A DNA stretch of 64,000 nucleotides from Globodera rostochiensis (lineage: Eukaryota > Nematoda > Chromadorea > Rhabditida > Heteroderidae), in NCBI GenBank assembly GCA_018350325.1, contig JAEVLN010000003.1, forward strand, positions 3,378,441-3,442,440, written 5' to 3'. The notes under the pieces were generated by a model that was not told the DNA's origin, made no database searches, and saw only the letters and a list, made by a program, of their open reading frames with translations. The translations under genes were made by a program, and so were the position numbers. Below, piece by piece: positions 1-12,208 of the stretch; within the stretch, counting starts at the first letter, position 1; every line of letters starts with the position of its first letter.

Positions 1-483
1 ACAACACTTTCCATGACGACACCGGAAACAGCGATTGTTTAGAAGTTGCCTTCAATTCTTCTGAACCCTCTCCGATCGAAGCAATGGAGAAGCCTTTTGA
101 AGGGTCCAATCGCCCGAAGGGATGGACGGCGGATCTGTCGCCGCCAGCGGAAAACGTTCGTTTGATCTGCGGCTTTTTCCGATAGAAAGCGCTGATCTTT
201 CCGACTTTTTTCAGACCTTTGACAATTTTCAGGAGTCCAAAGTGCTCGCTGAGGCAGTGCTGTCACCGAACAACGCCGACGGGGTTTCTTCACCGGTTGG
301 GGAGCTTTTCGCGAGGGTTAGGGCGACGAAGAGGTGACAGAAAGGGGGGGGGGGGGCGTCGAAATGTGCGGATGTTTCTTTAATGGTTGTGGAAATGGTG
401 AATTGAATCAAAAAAGTGTTCGATGAGAACACTTTTCGTGTCCTTTGGTCATTCCACCCGACTAAACCATTCGTTCGTCAATC

Positions 484-3400
484 TCTGCTGAAGTGTGGAC
501 GAGCTGTCCCAGTCCTCCTCCTCCTCAACTTCCGTCTCCCGACGGCATTTACCCTCCGGTAACGGAATTCCGCACGCGCGACAGCGCATCCGAGAACAGG
601 CCCGGTCGATGCTGGAACGGCGAAAATTGGCCAAACGGTCGGCAATGGTGGGGAAAGTCGGGGAGAGGATCGAAATGGAAAACGAAGCAGAAATTGAACT
701 TGGGGACGCGGAAATCGAGCAGAGCATCAAGGTGAGTCAGAAGCGGGCGGGAGATTCGAGAAATCCTTCCGAATGTTGTCTTTATCTCCCTCTAGCTGGG
801 TGCTAAATATGTCGGCCAAGATCACGTGTTTTGGGAAGAGCAAATTGAGGCCGATAAATGTGCCGGGGGCGATATTGAGAAAGGCGAAGTCGGCAAAAAG
901 GCGCCGTTGGTAACGTTGGGACGTCCGCTGCAGCATTCGGCCGAGAAACAGGCCAAATTCATCGCAATGCTCAAATGGGAGCAGCGAATAGAAAGCGAAA
1001 ATGGGCGGAGTTGGGGGCAAGTTGGCCAAGAAAAGGGCATAGACAAGCCGGTGATTTTGTTGGACGCGCCTCAAAGGGTTCGAATTGGGTCAGAAATGGA
1101 AATAAACATTGCCAAATATATTTTAAAAGGAATGTCCTAATTATGATATTTTTAAATTAATGAAGGCTTGGCCGCCAGAGTACGAATTTGCACGTTTTGC
1201 TGATCAGCCGCTTTTTATCTGGTCCGCCGCTTTGTCCTGGTCCCAATGGGTTCGTCGAAGTGGCACGCGCCAATGGGCACGGAGGGCGGGAACGGGGCTC
1301 TGGCTGGACGTGCACCGACTGGAGTTTGACCATCATTGGCTGTTCACCGCGGCTGAGTTGCACGAGCGCGCACTGTTACGGGCTTTTGAGTCGTTTGTGG
1401 GGACGCACGAAAGGGCGCTGAAAGCGGCCAAAGAATGGCTAACGGCCAGACAAGCAGAGGAGGAGGAGCGGCAGGGGGAGGGCGAAATGCCGCGGGGAGG
1501 TGAACACGAACTCAAAAGCAGGTTTTTGGTCTGGACCTGCTGTAGAAAGTCTAAATCCCTAACATAAGTTTGTCTGGAACTGCTTGGCCAACCGTTCAAC
1601 TGGATGAACTCCTTGGCAATGTTTTGCGTGTGCAGAAAGAATTGAACCTCACTGTGAAAGCGCTGGAACGTGCATGGGACGGCGCGGATCAGACGCACGG
1701 TCGATTTGTGCTCCGGCGCTTTGAGGGACACGCGGAAATCTTTGAGGAGTGAGCATTTCCCGGCATTACCTTAAGAAATGCCAAAACGAATCCGTCCAAT
1801 AAGAAAAATCGAAGTTTCCCATAAACAAGGCTGATAGAAATGTCTAAGGGAGTGTGAGGGTGGTGTGCCGCTGGAGTTGCGCGACTTTTTCCGATCGCCA
1901 ATGTTTGTGCTCAGTGATCGCGTGCCTCCCGAATCAGTGGCCACTGACGCAATTACGAAACACGACGCACAACGTGTACCGGCAGTGACGGCTTGCAACT
2001 ATCAGGTAAACTGATCTGAACTTGTCCCTGTTGACGAGACAAAGTACCGACATTTTTGTGAACTTCCGGTCAGATCCAAATTTTCTTCAACGACCTCATT
2101 GTTTGTGTCTCGGACCCACTGCCGCTTCACTGGCCTTCGTTTTGTGTCCCAATTGGCCGTATTTTCGCCCTGCGAGTGTTTGAACGGCCGAAAAAGGTTC
2201 CGAGACAAATGATCTTTTGCTAATTAGGGCAATTAAAGAATTGAAAATTGAATAAAGATTCGCGTTCGTCTGTTGGAGCGGCTTTCGCGGATGGCCAAGT
2301 GGCAAGAAATAGCGGACATTTTCGTGCCTTTGCCCGCCGAAGAGGAGATTAGAACTGGCGAGATTCGGACCAATGAATGGCCACTGATTGGACTTCAATT
2401 TGCCTCTACCGTAACCCGCGGAGGGTGGCAAAGGGCCAATTTTGTTAAAATAAAATTCCAAAATTTCAGTTTAAAGGGAAGTTTGGGCTGCGGTGGGCAG
2501 GGCGGCGCCGTTCCATTTATGCACGGCCGATTATTTTGTGCACTCAAATCGGCGGCTGACGGAATGGGCGAACACTTTGAGAAGAAGCGCGAGGGAAAAT
2601 ACGACTTGGGTCGATCAAAGGTGAATTGGGGGAGGGAGAAGAGCGCCCCCGGGGATACCTTTTCCAGCAGATCGAAGCCTCCGAAGAATTGGGGGAGGGA
2701 GAAGAGCGCCCCCGGGGATACCTTTTCCAGCAGATCGAAGCCTCCGAAGAATTGGGGGAGGGAGAAGAGCGCCCCCGGGGATACCTTCCCCAGCAGATCG
2801 AAGCCTCCGAAGAATTGGGGGAGGGAGAAGAGCGCCCCCGGGGATACCTTTTCCAGCAGATCTAAGCCTCCGAAGAATTGGGGGAGGGAGAAGAGCGCCC
2901 CCGGGGATACCTTTTCCAGCAGATCGAAGCCTCCGAAGAATTGGGGGAGGGAGAAGAGCGCCCCCGGGGATACCTTTTCCAGCAGATCGAAGCCTCCGAA
3001 GAATTGGGGGAGGGAGAAGAGCGCCCCCGGGGATACCTTTTCCAGCAGATCGAAGCCTCCGAAGAATTGGGAGAGGGAGAAGATGCATTGAAGTAATCCG
3101 CCCCCGGGGATACTTTTTCCAGCAGATCGAGGCCTCCGAAGAATTGGGGGAGGGAGAAGAGCGCCCCCGGGGATACCTTCCCCAGCAGATCGAAGCCTCC
3201 GAAGAATTGGGGGAGGGAGAAGAGCGCCCCCGGGGATACCTTCCCCAGCAGATCGAAGCCTCCGAAGTGCCGCGTCCGCCTTCGCTTTTCCCTAGCGGCG
3301 CCGTTCTTTGCTCGGCCCAAACTCTTTTTTCGAATTTGCGTCTGAAAGCGTTGGAAAAGCGCTGGTTGGATCGGAACAGTCAGCGGCCTCAACAAAGAAT

Positions 3401-6400
3401 TGGACTTTGTGAAGGGATGGCAATCGGCGGACGGACGGAAATGGCGGAAGAGGACGCCAGGACAAGAGAAGACCCACCGGATTATCCAAAGCGCGGGGGG
3501 ACGGACGCGGGCCGCTTGGAGGCGCGCCAACGGGCGGGGAGGGAAATGGCTCTGGCGTTGAGGTTGGCAATTGGGCAATCCAAATTTGTTTTGGCCCGTT
3601 TCTTGGCAAAAATGCAAAGTCAGAACAAAAAGTTTTTCCAATAACTCCCTCAGGCGCCATCTCCGCGAGAGTGACGAACAGTGGCGGCGTTCGCGCGACC
3701 CGACGGAATTGGTGCGCGAAGAACCGCTGCCCACACTTTTGCTTCTTCCGCAACTGCTGATCAGTCGCCGTCCGTTTGACATTTCGCGTCGACTGAAGCC
3801 GATGCGACGGCACCCGTTGCTATCCTTGAGACGCCCAATTAACTCAGTCAGTCGGTCAATTCCAAAATTTGTTAATTTTAATTTTATTTTTCTGAGTCAT
3901 CGCTGTCTTTGTTTACTCAGGAACAGTTGAACAAACGGAGACTGATTCTGAACGTCCAATTTGCCAGTTTTATTCCAAAGCGCACCGGTAATGCCGGATT
4001 TGTCCAGATTTTCTTGCGCTTTTCCTCAAAGGTTGGCCTATTTGGTGAACATTTTCTGCCATGTCGGACAAGTTTCACAGGCAACTTCGGTCAGTACGAC
4101 CATTGTTGATGGACGACATGCAAATTGGCAGGAAACATTGGTGATGGAGGTGGGGGATCAGCACGGGCACTCGGGAGGGGAGGACAATGACTGCTTAGCG
4201 TTGGATCTGTTTGATGTCGAAGTACAACCCATGGAGCAAGATGATCGAGAACGAGACACGCGACATGAGCGGGAGGTACGGCGGTGGTTGGGCTCGGCAC
4301 AAGTGCCTTTGAGAGTATTGATCGCGTTGGGAAAGGCGGACGGACACCTGACTCTGCAGGGACCGGTGTTCCACACCGGGTACAGGTTCGCCTCGATGCA
4401 CGGCTATTTGGTTGGGGTTCTGTAACTTTCGTTCCCTCCATTACAGAAGTCATCCAACTGACCATCCGAGCACTGTCCGACTTTTGATCACAATCGATCC
4501 GCCCCCATTTATTTCTCCAACGCCACCAATTGTTTGCCAATTTGGGGATGGTGACGAAGTATTTAAAACCCCCGGGGTGAGGTTTATCAAATTTTGAACA
4601 TTCAGCTGTTGACCAAATGCACAAAGTTTGAAGACCGCCTCCGTCAACGTTTTCCCAACCGACGCGTGTTTGCCCAAGTTTCCGCCACCGACGGCAAAAG
4701 ATACATCGCCTCGAGGCAATAATTAAATCAAAGATTATGATTATTTTCATCTCGTCCAACTTGAACAGATTCCTCCGTCCGATCGCCCCACCCGATCGAA
4801 TTGCGTCCATTTTCTCAACAAACCCAAAGCAGGCTGTCTCGGTGGCAGCGCAAATTGCCGCTTCCATCCCGATTCTCGTGGACCCAGATGGATTGGCACT
4901 CTCAAGAACTCCAATCTGGAGCACTATTGATGAGGTTAGCCGTCCTTGTCATCGTGCCAATGCCCCCCCCCTCTCGTGCCAGATTTTCCGATTTGGCACT
5001 GCCTCTGCCGATGAGCTGGGCGTCCTCCTGTGCTGTTGGCTTCTCGGCTTACAATTATCTGCCGTTCTTCTGCTTGGCCCTTCATTGCTTGGCGGGCCCA
5101 ACTCCGCCGCAGTGCTCGTCAAATTCTCCGACGGCGATCAATGGCTGATAATTCCCACAAATGGTCGGTTATTCCCTTTTCGATCCTTTTGATTAGCAAA
5201 ATAAGCAATAAACGAAGCATTTTTAGGCCACCATTTTGACCCCTCCGACGCGACTTGCCCATTGCTTTCCGTCAGCACCGTTTTGTCGTCGGATAATGTT
5301 TTTGCAAGCCTTCAAGAAGCAATTCATCCGTCCCAATTGGATTTTGACTTGGCCAAGAAGGTCAATTGGGAGCCTTTGCTGCCCCCTTCAGACATTCGTT
5401 CGGATTCCGTTCAAGTACGCTTTGTATGGTTTATCGAATTTGTCACAATTATAGCCCGCGGTGGTGCGGTATGTCGGGGCAGACGAAAATCATCTGCTGG
5501 AATTGAGGACAGAGTTGGAAAGGGACATCCGCCTCAACTTCGACCAGGCCAGACCCTTTGCCATACCCCAATGGAATCTGCTCGCGTCCAGGTCATCGGT
5601 GTCTGGGGCCTATTTCAATTTGCGTTATATCTCCGATAAAATGTCGTGTAAAAAACTGTTCCAATTCATCGTTTTCACGACATCGCATCGGATTTACGAT
5701 CATCGTAAATACGATGAGAAGAAAATCGTAAATACGATTGAGTTCTGTTTCAATTAAATTTGATACGACATCGGATAATAAATAAAATGTCATGAATTAC
5801 CGTAATTTAAAGAGAATTATTGTTAATAAAAATTTTGCTCATCAATTAAATGATTCGGTCAAAATTAATGGTCGAATTCATTCTTTTTGGATGATTTTAA
5901 AGCCAAATTTTTTTTTTGCAAAATTTGGAATTTTTGAAACATGTTCGAATTCTACACTCCCGAGTACCCCTAAAAACACATTTTAATTGAGTTTAAATTT
6001 AAATACTCTTTTTATGTCCTTTTAAAATTTATGATGCGAAAACATTTCCTTTTTTGTTTCGTCGTATTTACGACGGTGTCCGTACGTTTTGCCACCTTAC
6101 ATTTTGCCACCATTACGTTTTGCCACCTCAGCAAAAATATTACATTTTGCCACCATTACGTTTTGCCACCTTACATTTTGCCACCATTACGTTTTGCCAC
6201 CTTACATTTTGCCACCATTACATTTTGCCACCTCAGCAAAAATATTACATTTTGCCACCTCAGCAAAAATATTACATTTTGCCACGAAATTTGCCACCCG
6301 ACATATATATAAAAGAAAGGTTTATTGCGACTGACAAAGGTGTAAATTGTGACCAGTGTACTATGCAGTTGGAATAGTACTAGGGTTGCACGGGACCGGC

Positions 6401-7612
6401 ATCAGCATGTTGAACCGGGATTGATAATGAGGGGTATGTACATAATTGTCAATGGTGGATTTATTATTCAAGAATATATTCCTCATTGTTCAACTTCAAT
6501 TGCCTCATCCAACATCAATTTTTTTTTGAAATTCTGCTTTACTTTTAGAGAGGCGGGGGTAAGCAGTAGCTAATGCTCCGCTCGTCGTTGTGCCTTTTTC
6601 GCATTTAACTTGTTAGGCAGCTTCTTCATCCTCATCCGTCCACATTTTGGCTGTTCTCATCTTGCTCCAAATCGTATAATCAGGCCGCTAATCTTTAGTA
6701 AAGAATAGGCAAAATGGTAACCCCGGGTGGGACTCGAACCCACGTCCTCCACCCAATAAATTTAATATAAAAGTTAGAAAAGTTATGAATGTCAAAATAT
6801 GAATAAAATTGAAGAATAGTTTTTGCAGGGGAGGCAAAACGTAACATTTTTGCTGGGGTGGCAAAATGTAACGGTGGCAAAATGTAATGGTGGCAAAATG
6901 TAATGGTGGCAAAATGTAAGGTGGCAAAATGTAACATTTTTGCTGGGGTGGCAAAATGTAACATTTTTGCTGGGGTGGCAAAACGTAACATTTTTGCTGG
7001 GGTGGCAAAATGTAAGGTGGCAAAACGTAGTGTAACCATTTACGACGTCAAGTAAATAGAAATTGAAACAAAAAGGCATACGTCGTGTGTTTGTTTCACG
7101 ATGTCGTCGCATTTACGATTTAAAATTGACAGAATTAATTGTCCCTTTTCCATGATTTTTAATTTAAACAGAAATGCATGTAGGCCCCTGGGGGATTTGT
7201 TGTTTTCTGCAGTTAAAAATATGCCGTTTAACCTCTGCTTTTTAATCAAGAACCCTTCGCGAGATGTTGGCCGACTCATGGGAGCAGTATCCGGATCATT
7301 CCGGGTCGATGTCCCGTCTTTTGGACATGGACACTCGGCTGGACCATCTCCAGCCCGCCTTCCGTGCATCCGCCGTGGCCTTTCGCCTTCCGTTTGTTTC
7401 ACGCGCTCAAATTGTACACAACGTTATACGCACCGAAGTTGCTTAAGCCTACCGGAACAAAACTTCCCAACGGTTCCACACCAAAGGTTCACCTCAACTC
7501 CGAACCACAAGCCCAATTTGCACTCGCTCTTTGCCTCCAACCGATGGTGGGCGACGTCATTTTGGGATGCGCAGTGGCCATTTGTACACTAATGCCCAAC
7601 ACAATTCGATAA
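484..7612 (+). CDS. mks-6: CC2D2A / MKS-6 (transition-zone C2-domain protein), 5' end not resolved
   Basis: Orthologue of CC2D2A, a coiled-coil/C2 protein of the MKS module at the ciliary transition zone; in nematodes cilia occur only on sensory neurons. Exons I can phase: 484-731, 796-1077, 1166-about 1520, 1569-1748, 1849-2005, 2074-2196, 2258-2424, 2470-2620, then an exon opening in the 63-bp repeat (last acceptor before 3249). Further coding lies at about 3650-3830, 3990-4390, 4450-4580, 4608-4720, 4760-4935, 4978-5165, 5228-5414, 5455-5640 and 7260-7437, then 7487-7612. Family signatures: the C2 stretch with DDRERDTRHEREVRRWLG (about 4230-4300), LLITIDPPPF, RFPNRR, FLRPIAPPD and the transglutaminase-like tail ending VEFALAV-like QFALALCLQP. 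The final intron 7438-7486 is phase 0 and joins the last two blocks exactly. The start codon may lie left of the window. Confidence 0.85.
2621..3267 (+). repeat. 63-bp minisatellite spanning a 3' splice site in CC2D2A
   Basis: About ten tandem copies of a 63-bp unit. Each unit holds a G/A-rich stretch, a pyrimidine stretch ending TTTTCCAG or TTCCCCAG (a good acceptor), then CAGATCGAAGCCTCCGAA. The preceding exon ends at 2620 with AAG followed by GTGAATTGGG, a usable donor. All copies are therefore potential alternative acceptors in the same frame, 21 codons apart. One copy carries TAA in that frame (ATCTAA near 2862) and another carries a diverged tail with TAA (about 3081-3100), so only acceptors after about 3100 give an open path into the downstream exon. 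Confidence 0.9.
5641..7259 (+). mobile_element. Intron of CC2D2A filled by an inverted-repeat element
   Basis: This 1.6-kb intron is far larger than its neighbours. Between 6085 and 6297 lie alternating TTTTGCCACC motifs with TTA/ATTA spacers and GCAAAAATATTACA blocks. Between 6826 and 7029 the same motif occurs in inverted orientation (GGTGGCAAAA with TGTAACATTTTTGCTG). The arms are about 0.5 kb apart, giving a long imperfect palindrome. Related direct sequence with TTTACGAT occurs outside both arms (about 5690 and 7110). No transposase frame is seen, so this would be a non-autonomous element or palindromic array. Boundaries and target duplication are not certain. Confidence 0.6.
6715..6756 (-). 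pseudogene. tRNA 3'-half-like fragment
   Basis: Read on the minus strand there is a perfect T-arm (GTGGG, loop TTCGAGT, CCCAC) followed by CCGGGGTTACCA, resembling the 3' half of a tRNA. No matching 5' acceptor strand (ACCCCGG), D-arm or anticodon arm is found in the preceding 100 bases. I take it as a tRNA relic or tRNA-derived SINE piece between the two arms of the inverted-repeat element, not a working tRNA. Confidence 0.5.
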
Positions 7613-7950
7613 TGAACACTCACTGAACTGCTGCTGAACATCGCAATTCATTGAATACCAAAACTAGTCAAGAAATGTTCATTCATGAAAAGAATGTTAT
7701 TCCAAAAAACCTAATTAGTTGTGGGGACATTTCCCCGGTAGGCCGCAAAAATCAGACATTTCGCCGAGTGGACATTTTGCCAAGTATGCCAAAGTCGGAC
7801 ATTTCGCCAAAGTTCGCCATTTTGGCAGGGGAATCGGGAAGACAAATTGTTGCTGACAGTCAATGAAGAAAATGCAACGGTAGCAGCGATTGGCAGAACA
7901 AAAGGCGGCCAAAAGGATTTTCTTTTTAGTCAGGACAAAATATCAATCGG

Positions 7951-8165
7951 TCAAAATGCCATCCAGGCAAAAAGTCAAAATGCCATCCAGGCAAAAAGTC
8001 AAAATGCCATCCAGGCAAAAAGTCAAAATGCCATCCAGGCAAAAAGTCAAAATGCCATCCAGGCAAAAAGTCAAAATGCCATCCAGGCAAAAAGTCAAAA
8101 TGCCATCCAGGCAAAAAGTCAAAATGCCATCCAGGCAAAAAATCAAAATGCCACCCGGGCCAAAA
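7951..8165 (+). repeat. 24-bp tandem array
   Basis: Eight nearly identical head-to-tail copies of a 24-bp unit (TCAAAATGCCATCCAGGCAA plus AAAG), then a diverged copy with CACCCGGGCC. The unit is a multiple of three and is open in several frames on both strands, so it makes artefactual repeat ORFs. There are no spacers, so it is not a CRISPR array. It lies between the end of CC2D2A and the minus-strand TAF1-like gene. The rest of 7613-8741 is AT-rich with no gene I can support. Confidence 0.9.
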
Positions 8166-8741
8166 AATTTTACTTTAAAAACTACAAAGTTTTATTGGGT
8201 GGTCAATCATTTTGACAAAATCAAGATGTGAGTTTCTTTAGCTTTATCATTTTTCAATCTAGCGAAGGTAAAGAACAAAAACAAAACGAACCAATTAAAA
8301 AAACAATAAAAAAACAATGTGAGTCAGAATTTCTTGGGAATTCGATTATCTTTTCAGAGTTTTGAAAGACACTGGAGAGTGGAAAAGAATCGATAGATTC
8401 TGAGGTTGTTTATAATGGGAAAGTGCCAATAAAAACTCTAAATCTAATGCCAAAAATGGTCGAATCGGAAACCAAAAGTCCCTCCGGTTGAGACTTTTTT
8501 TTCTATAATTGCCGAACGTTATTTAGCGCCCCCACCCATTAAATCACGGGCAATTTCTTTACAAATTTGTCAAAAACGACATTTATTGTGCGGTTGGTGA
8601 CTCTGAAATCATGAAACCGATCATTTCAAGGCTATCGCAAGCCGTTCATACAATTGGTTTACTCTGCAGTGGGACTGGGATTAACGGACGGAGTTGGACG
8701 AGTTTGTGTCGATGGAATTGGGACTGAGGGATGACGAGCAG

Positions 8742-10696
8742 TCACAGCATGGCCTTGGCCCTCCTCACTTCCTGCTGCGGGTTGAGCGCCTCCGCGCCCG
8801 GAGAGTACCGCTGTCGCTTCGTCCCCGCGTTCGGCCTCCGCGCGGTGCCCCTCCCGCCATGCCGACCGCCCACCGCCGGCGGCGTCTTGCCCTCCGGCGC
8901 CGAACTCGTCGTCGTGGTCGTGCTGTAACCGCTTGAACTTGGCGGCGACGGACGGAACGGCGACTGAACGGCGGCTGAGGTGGACGGGCGGAGATTGTTC
9001 GCGGCAATAAGCGCTTTCTGCTGGAAATGGTCGCGGAGTTATTTTTACTCTCAATGTTTTCTGAGACAAACTGCGAAATTAGTCCGCAATTCTCAATTCT
9101 TTTGAATGAAAAAGCATTCTCTCTCCGCATTGAATGGACCAACTTTTCGAGCAGTCCAGACCAACCCAACCCTTCCCAACTTTTCGGGCAGTCCAGACCA
9201 ACCCCAACTTTCCGGGCAGTCCAGCCAACCCCAACTTTTCGGGCGGTCCAGCCCAACCCCAACTTTTCGGGCAGTCCAGCCAACCCCAACTTTTCGGGCA
9301 GTCCAGCTCAACCCCAACTTTCCGGGCAGTCCAGCCAACCCCAACTTTTCGGGCAGTCCAGCCCAACCCCAACTTTTCGGGCACCAACCCCAACTTTTCG
9401 GGCAGTCCAGTCAAACCCCAACTTTTCGGGCAGTCAGCCCAACCCCAACCCTTCCCAACTTTTCGAGCAGTCCAGACCAACCCCAACCCTTCCCAACTTT
9501 TTGGGCAGTCCAGCCCAGCCCCAACCCTTCCCAACTTTTCGAGCAGTCCAGCCCAACCTAACCTTTGCCTCGGCCGTCTCCCCCTCTCCTGCCCTCTTTC
9601 CTGCAGCTTTCTTTGTCGTCACCTCCAACTTCTGCTTGTTCTCATAATATTTGAACCGTTTCTGCAGACGCCGTCTCATTGCTCGAAAATCCTCCAAAAT
9701 GCAAAATTCCAGAAATGCCGGAAACTCCCCCAAAACCTTCTCAGCGTTCGCATCGTCGAAGGCAAAGCGCCACAGCTGCTCTCTGCTGCACAACATGCGC
9801 ATCTTGAGGTACTGCTCGACCAGACGCGTGTCGGCGACGGTCTCGCTCTGGCGCTGAACAGCAAAAAAAAAATACGGAGTTTTATCAAAGAAAATGCATT
9901 GATTTTTTGTGAAAATATTTGTGAAGAGACTGATGAATGTTTTCTTCTGAAACAGAAACAAAAATTGCTCGACTTTCAATACTGATGCGTCGTAATGGGA
10001 CTGAATGTTTTCCAAACAAATTTTATAGATTCTCTGCCGATCAGTGCCACCCGTAATGCCATGGCGGCTTCCAAATCAGAGATATAGCCAGGGGCAATGC
10101 CAAAGTCTGAGAAGGCCAACTTTCTGTTGGAATTTTGAAATTATTGAGACCACTCTCAACCCATCAGATTTTAGAAAAGATTGGACAGCATTGAGAGAGT
10201 CGTCGCCGGAGGAATGACACCAAAAGAATGGTCAAAGGTTTGCTGTACGTACGACTTCGAATCCCTCCTCGTTGCGGAACACGCGGTGGATGCGTAATTT
10301 TGGAGGCGTCTTCTCCGGCGGCGGCTGCGCACCGTCCGCGCCCGTGCCAATTTGGGCGGTCTCTGCAAAGGAACGGAGGAAATTCGGACAGTCGTAGAAA
10401 TTTTCGGCATTTTTGCGAATCGACAAATTTTGATGGTGATAGCGTTGGGTCGCAATATTTGTGAAAGTCAGCGGTGGACAATACATCCAATGGGACTGCA
10501 AAAGTGCCAAACATTGCAAATCACCAGTCCTCTCCCGTCCACCTCCGACTTCGTCCGCCCCTTCCGACGGCTGCTCCTCCCCCTCGGCATTCTCTTGCCG
10601 CTGGTCTCCGACGACTTTCTCCTCGCCGTTCGGCGCCTCTCCGCCCATTTCCTCAGCCAACCCCCCGGCACTGTCAGCGGCGCTGTTCACTTCCAT
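8742..10696 (-). CDS. Small protein with TAF1-like segment (242 aa model)
   Basis: Exons complement(8742..9020, 9623..9691, 9737..9853, 10253..10362, 10543..10696), all phases consistent. An acidic N-terminal part is followed by KLRIHRVFRNEEGFEV, then RQSETVADTRLVEQYLKMR and DFRAMRRRLQKRFKYYENKQ. This order and spacing resembles the stretch of TFIID subunit TAF1 between its central domain and zinc knuckle (LRIYRTFRDEEG.. ETVR.. VIDAYVRIR.. RRRIQEQLRRLKRNQ). The model then ends in a Ser/Pro/Thr-rich tail; no TAF1 core, zinc knuckle or bromodomain is visible. It could be a TAF1 fragment, a paralogue or an unrelated nuclear protein. Further 5' exons may exist up to about 11100. Role in transcription is inference. 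Confidence 0.5.
9140..9562 (+). repeat. 27-28-bp tandem repeat in intron
   Basis: Imperfect copies of a unit built around CCCAACTTTTCGGGCAGTCC, about 14 copies with small insertions (CCTTCC). It sits inside the last intron of the minus-strand TAF1-like gene and gives long low-complexity ORFs on both strands that I do not count as coding. Confidence 0.85.
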
Positions 10697-11126
10697 CGGT
10701 GACGACAAAACAAAAGTTCTGAATGAGCTAAATGAAAGGAGAAGCATTAGCCGTTTTTATCCCAAAATAAGCTGGACAACTCTCTCTAAATCTATACGCT
10801 CTTAACCCATAAAATTTCTCGGAATTTCTGTGCTTTTCCTCACTCCGCTCAGTCTCCACCGGACTTGTCCAAAAGCAATTCCTCCCTAAATGGGCTCGCC
10901 TGTCTCCTTTCTCCCCGTGCTCTTCGGCTTGGCCATCTCCGCCAACTGTCGGCTTGTCATGGCCATCATCCACTTTGGAGCCCTCCTCCGCCACCACCAC
11001 CACAACTCGCCCATTCTTCGGCTCTGACGGGTTTTGCTCGTCCAAAACTTTTTGCGACATTTGTCTTTCCAATTTGGGGTCACTGGTACTGTCAATAAGC
11101 GATGGGACAATGAAAGAAAGGCACAG

Positions 11127-12180
11127 TTAAAAGGGACGATGGATGTAACCTAACGGAGAAACGGGCAGTGTTTGTTTGGAAGCCGAAAACGAAATGTCAA
11201 AACGAACGACAAAAAGTGACCCGAAAATGCTTTCTCTTTTAGTCACTGTCCCTACCGCGCAGTCTCTGAGGCCATTCTTTAGAATCGGTCCCAGGGAGAG
11301 CGACCGACAGTCGCAATTCACTTGTAGCCAACAATTTCTCTCCCCCAATGAAAAGGGAATTCCAAATGCCAAAGCGATTTATAAAATTTAGCCTTACAAA
11401 CAAAATTTTGAGACACGCGAAAGAATACTTTTCAATGTAAAATTAGCATTGTGATTAATTTCGCAAGTGCTACCCGTTTAAAGCCTTATAGTTAGTGCTC
11501 ACAGTTTTACCGTTATGAAAAATCCCGACCACTTTAAAACCTCTTTCGGACAAACAATCTCAACGACAACTTTGAGGTGGGGGGGGGGGGCGTTATGCCG
11601 ATTCCCTACCGCTTTCATGCCGTAATGCTTATGCCATGGATGTAGGCCGATTTCCGAAACTTGCTTTGAAGGCGTCGGCTCCCTCCCTGGCTTATAATTA
11701 GGAATTCGGTTGCCGATTTTTTTTCTGCGACCGCTGGTGTGAGTTCAAAAGAACACCGTTAAGGAAAAACTTTTCCGTAGAAACATAAAATCTTGACTAA
11801 AAGCCTTTAATTCCAAACCGGTATCAGTGCACCTGTAAAGATGGACTTGTGTGCCATTCCTCATTTATTTATGTGTTAAAATTTACAGTAGATTTTGATA
11901 CTGTTTGGGGGTATGTGCCGTGAAAAAGCTAAAGCTAATAGAACATAAATAGATCCATTCAACACACATTAACGCTGCCGATCTTAACAACTTTGGGCGC
12001 TTAGTTGTTGCATTTGTATCCTGAAAAGTCCGGAAAACGCGAAATAGCCTGTAGTACCCTGGATTACCCTCTCTCTCTCTCTCTCTCCTTAAATACATTT
12101 ATTCAAACAAATTTTCTCAAATAAATCAAAGAGCATCTCCCGAGTATTGCCATATTCTGACTGCCTTGTTCTGCAATCAA
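11127..12180. other. Intergenic, no gene seen
   Basis: AT-rich DNA between divergent neighbours. It holds a short G run (11578-11590) and a CT microsatellite (about 12069-12087). I find no exon with family similarity here, and no upstream exons that would complete the short USE1-like gene. Confidence 0.6.
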
Positions 12181-12208
12181 TTTAGCTTGGATTAGCACAG
12201 AATATTCG

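Noticed and set aside
6715..6756. Functional tRNA gene
   Set aside because: Only a T-arm and 3' end are present; no 5' half within range.
7951..8165. CRISPR-like array
   Set aside because: Units abut directly without spacers and the genome is eukaryotic.
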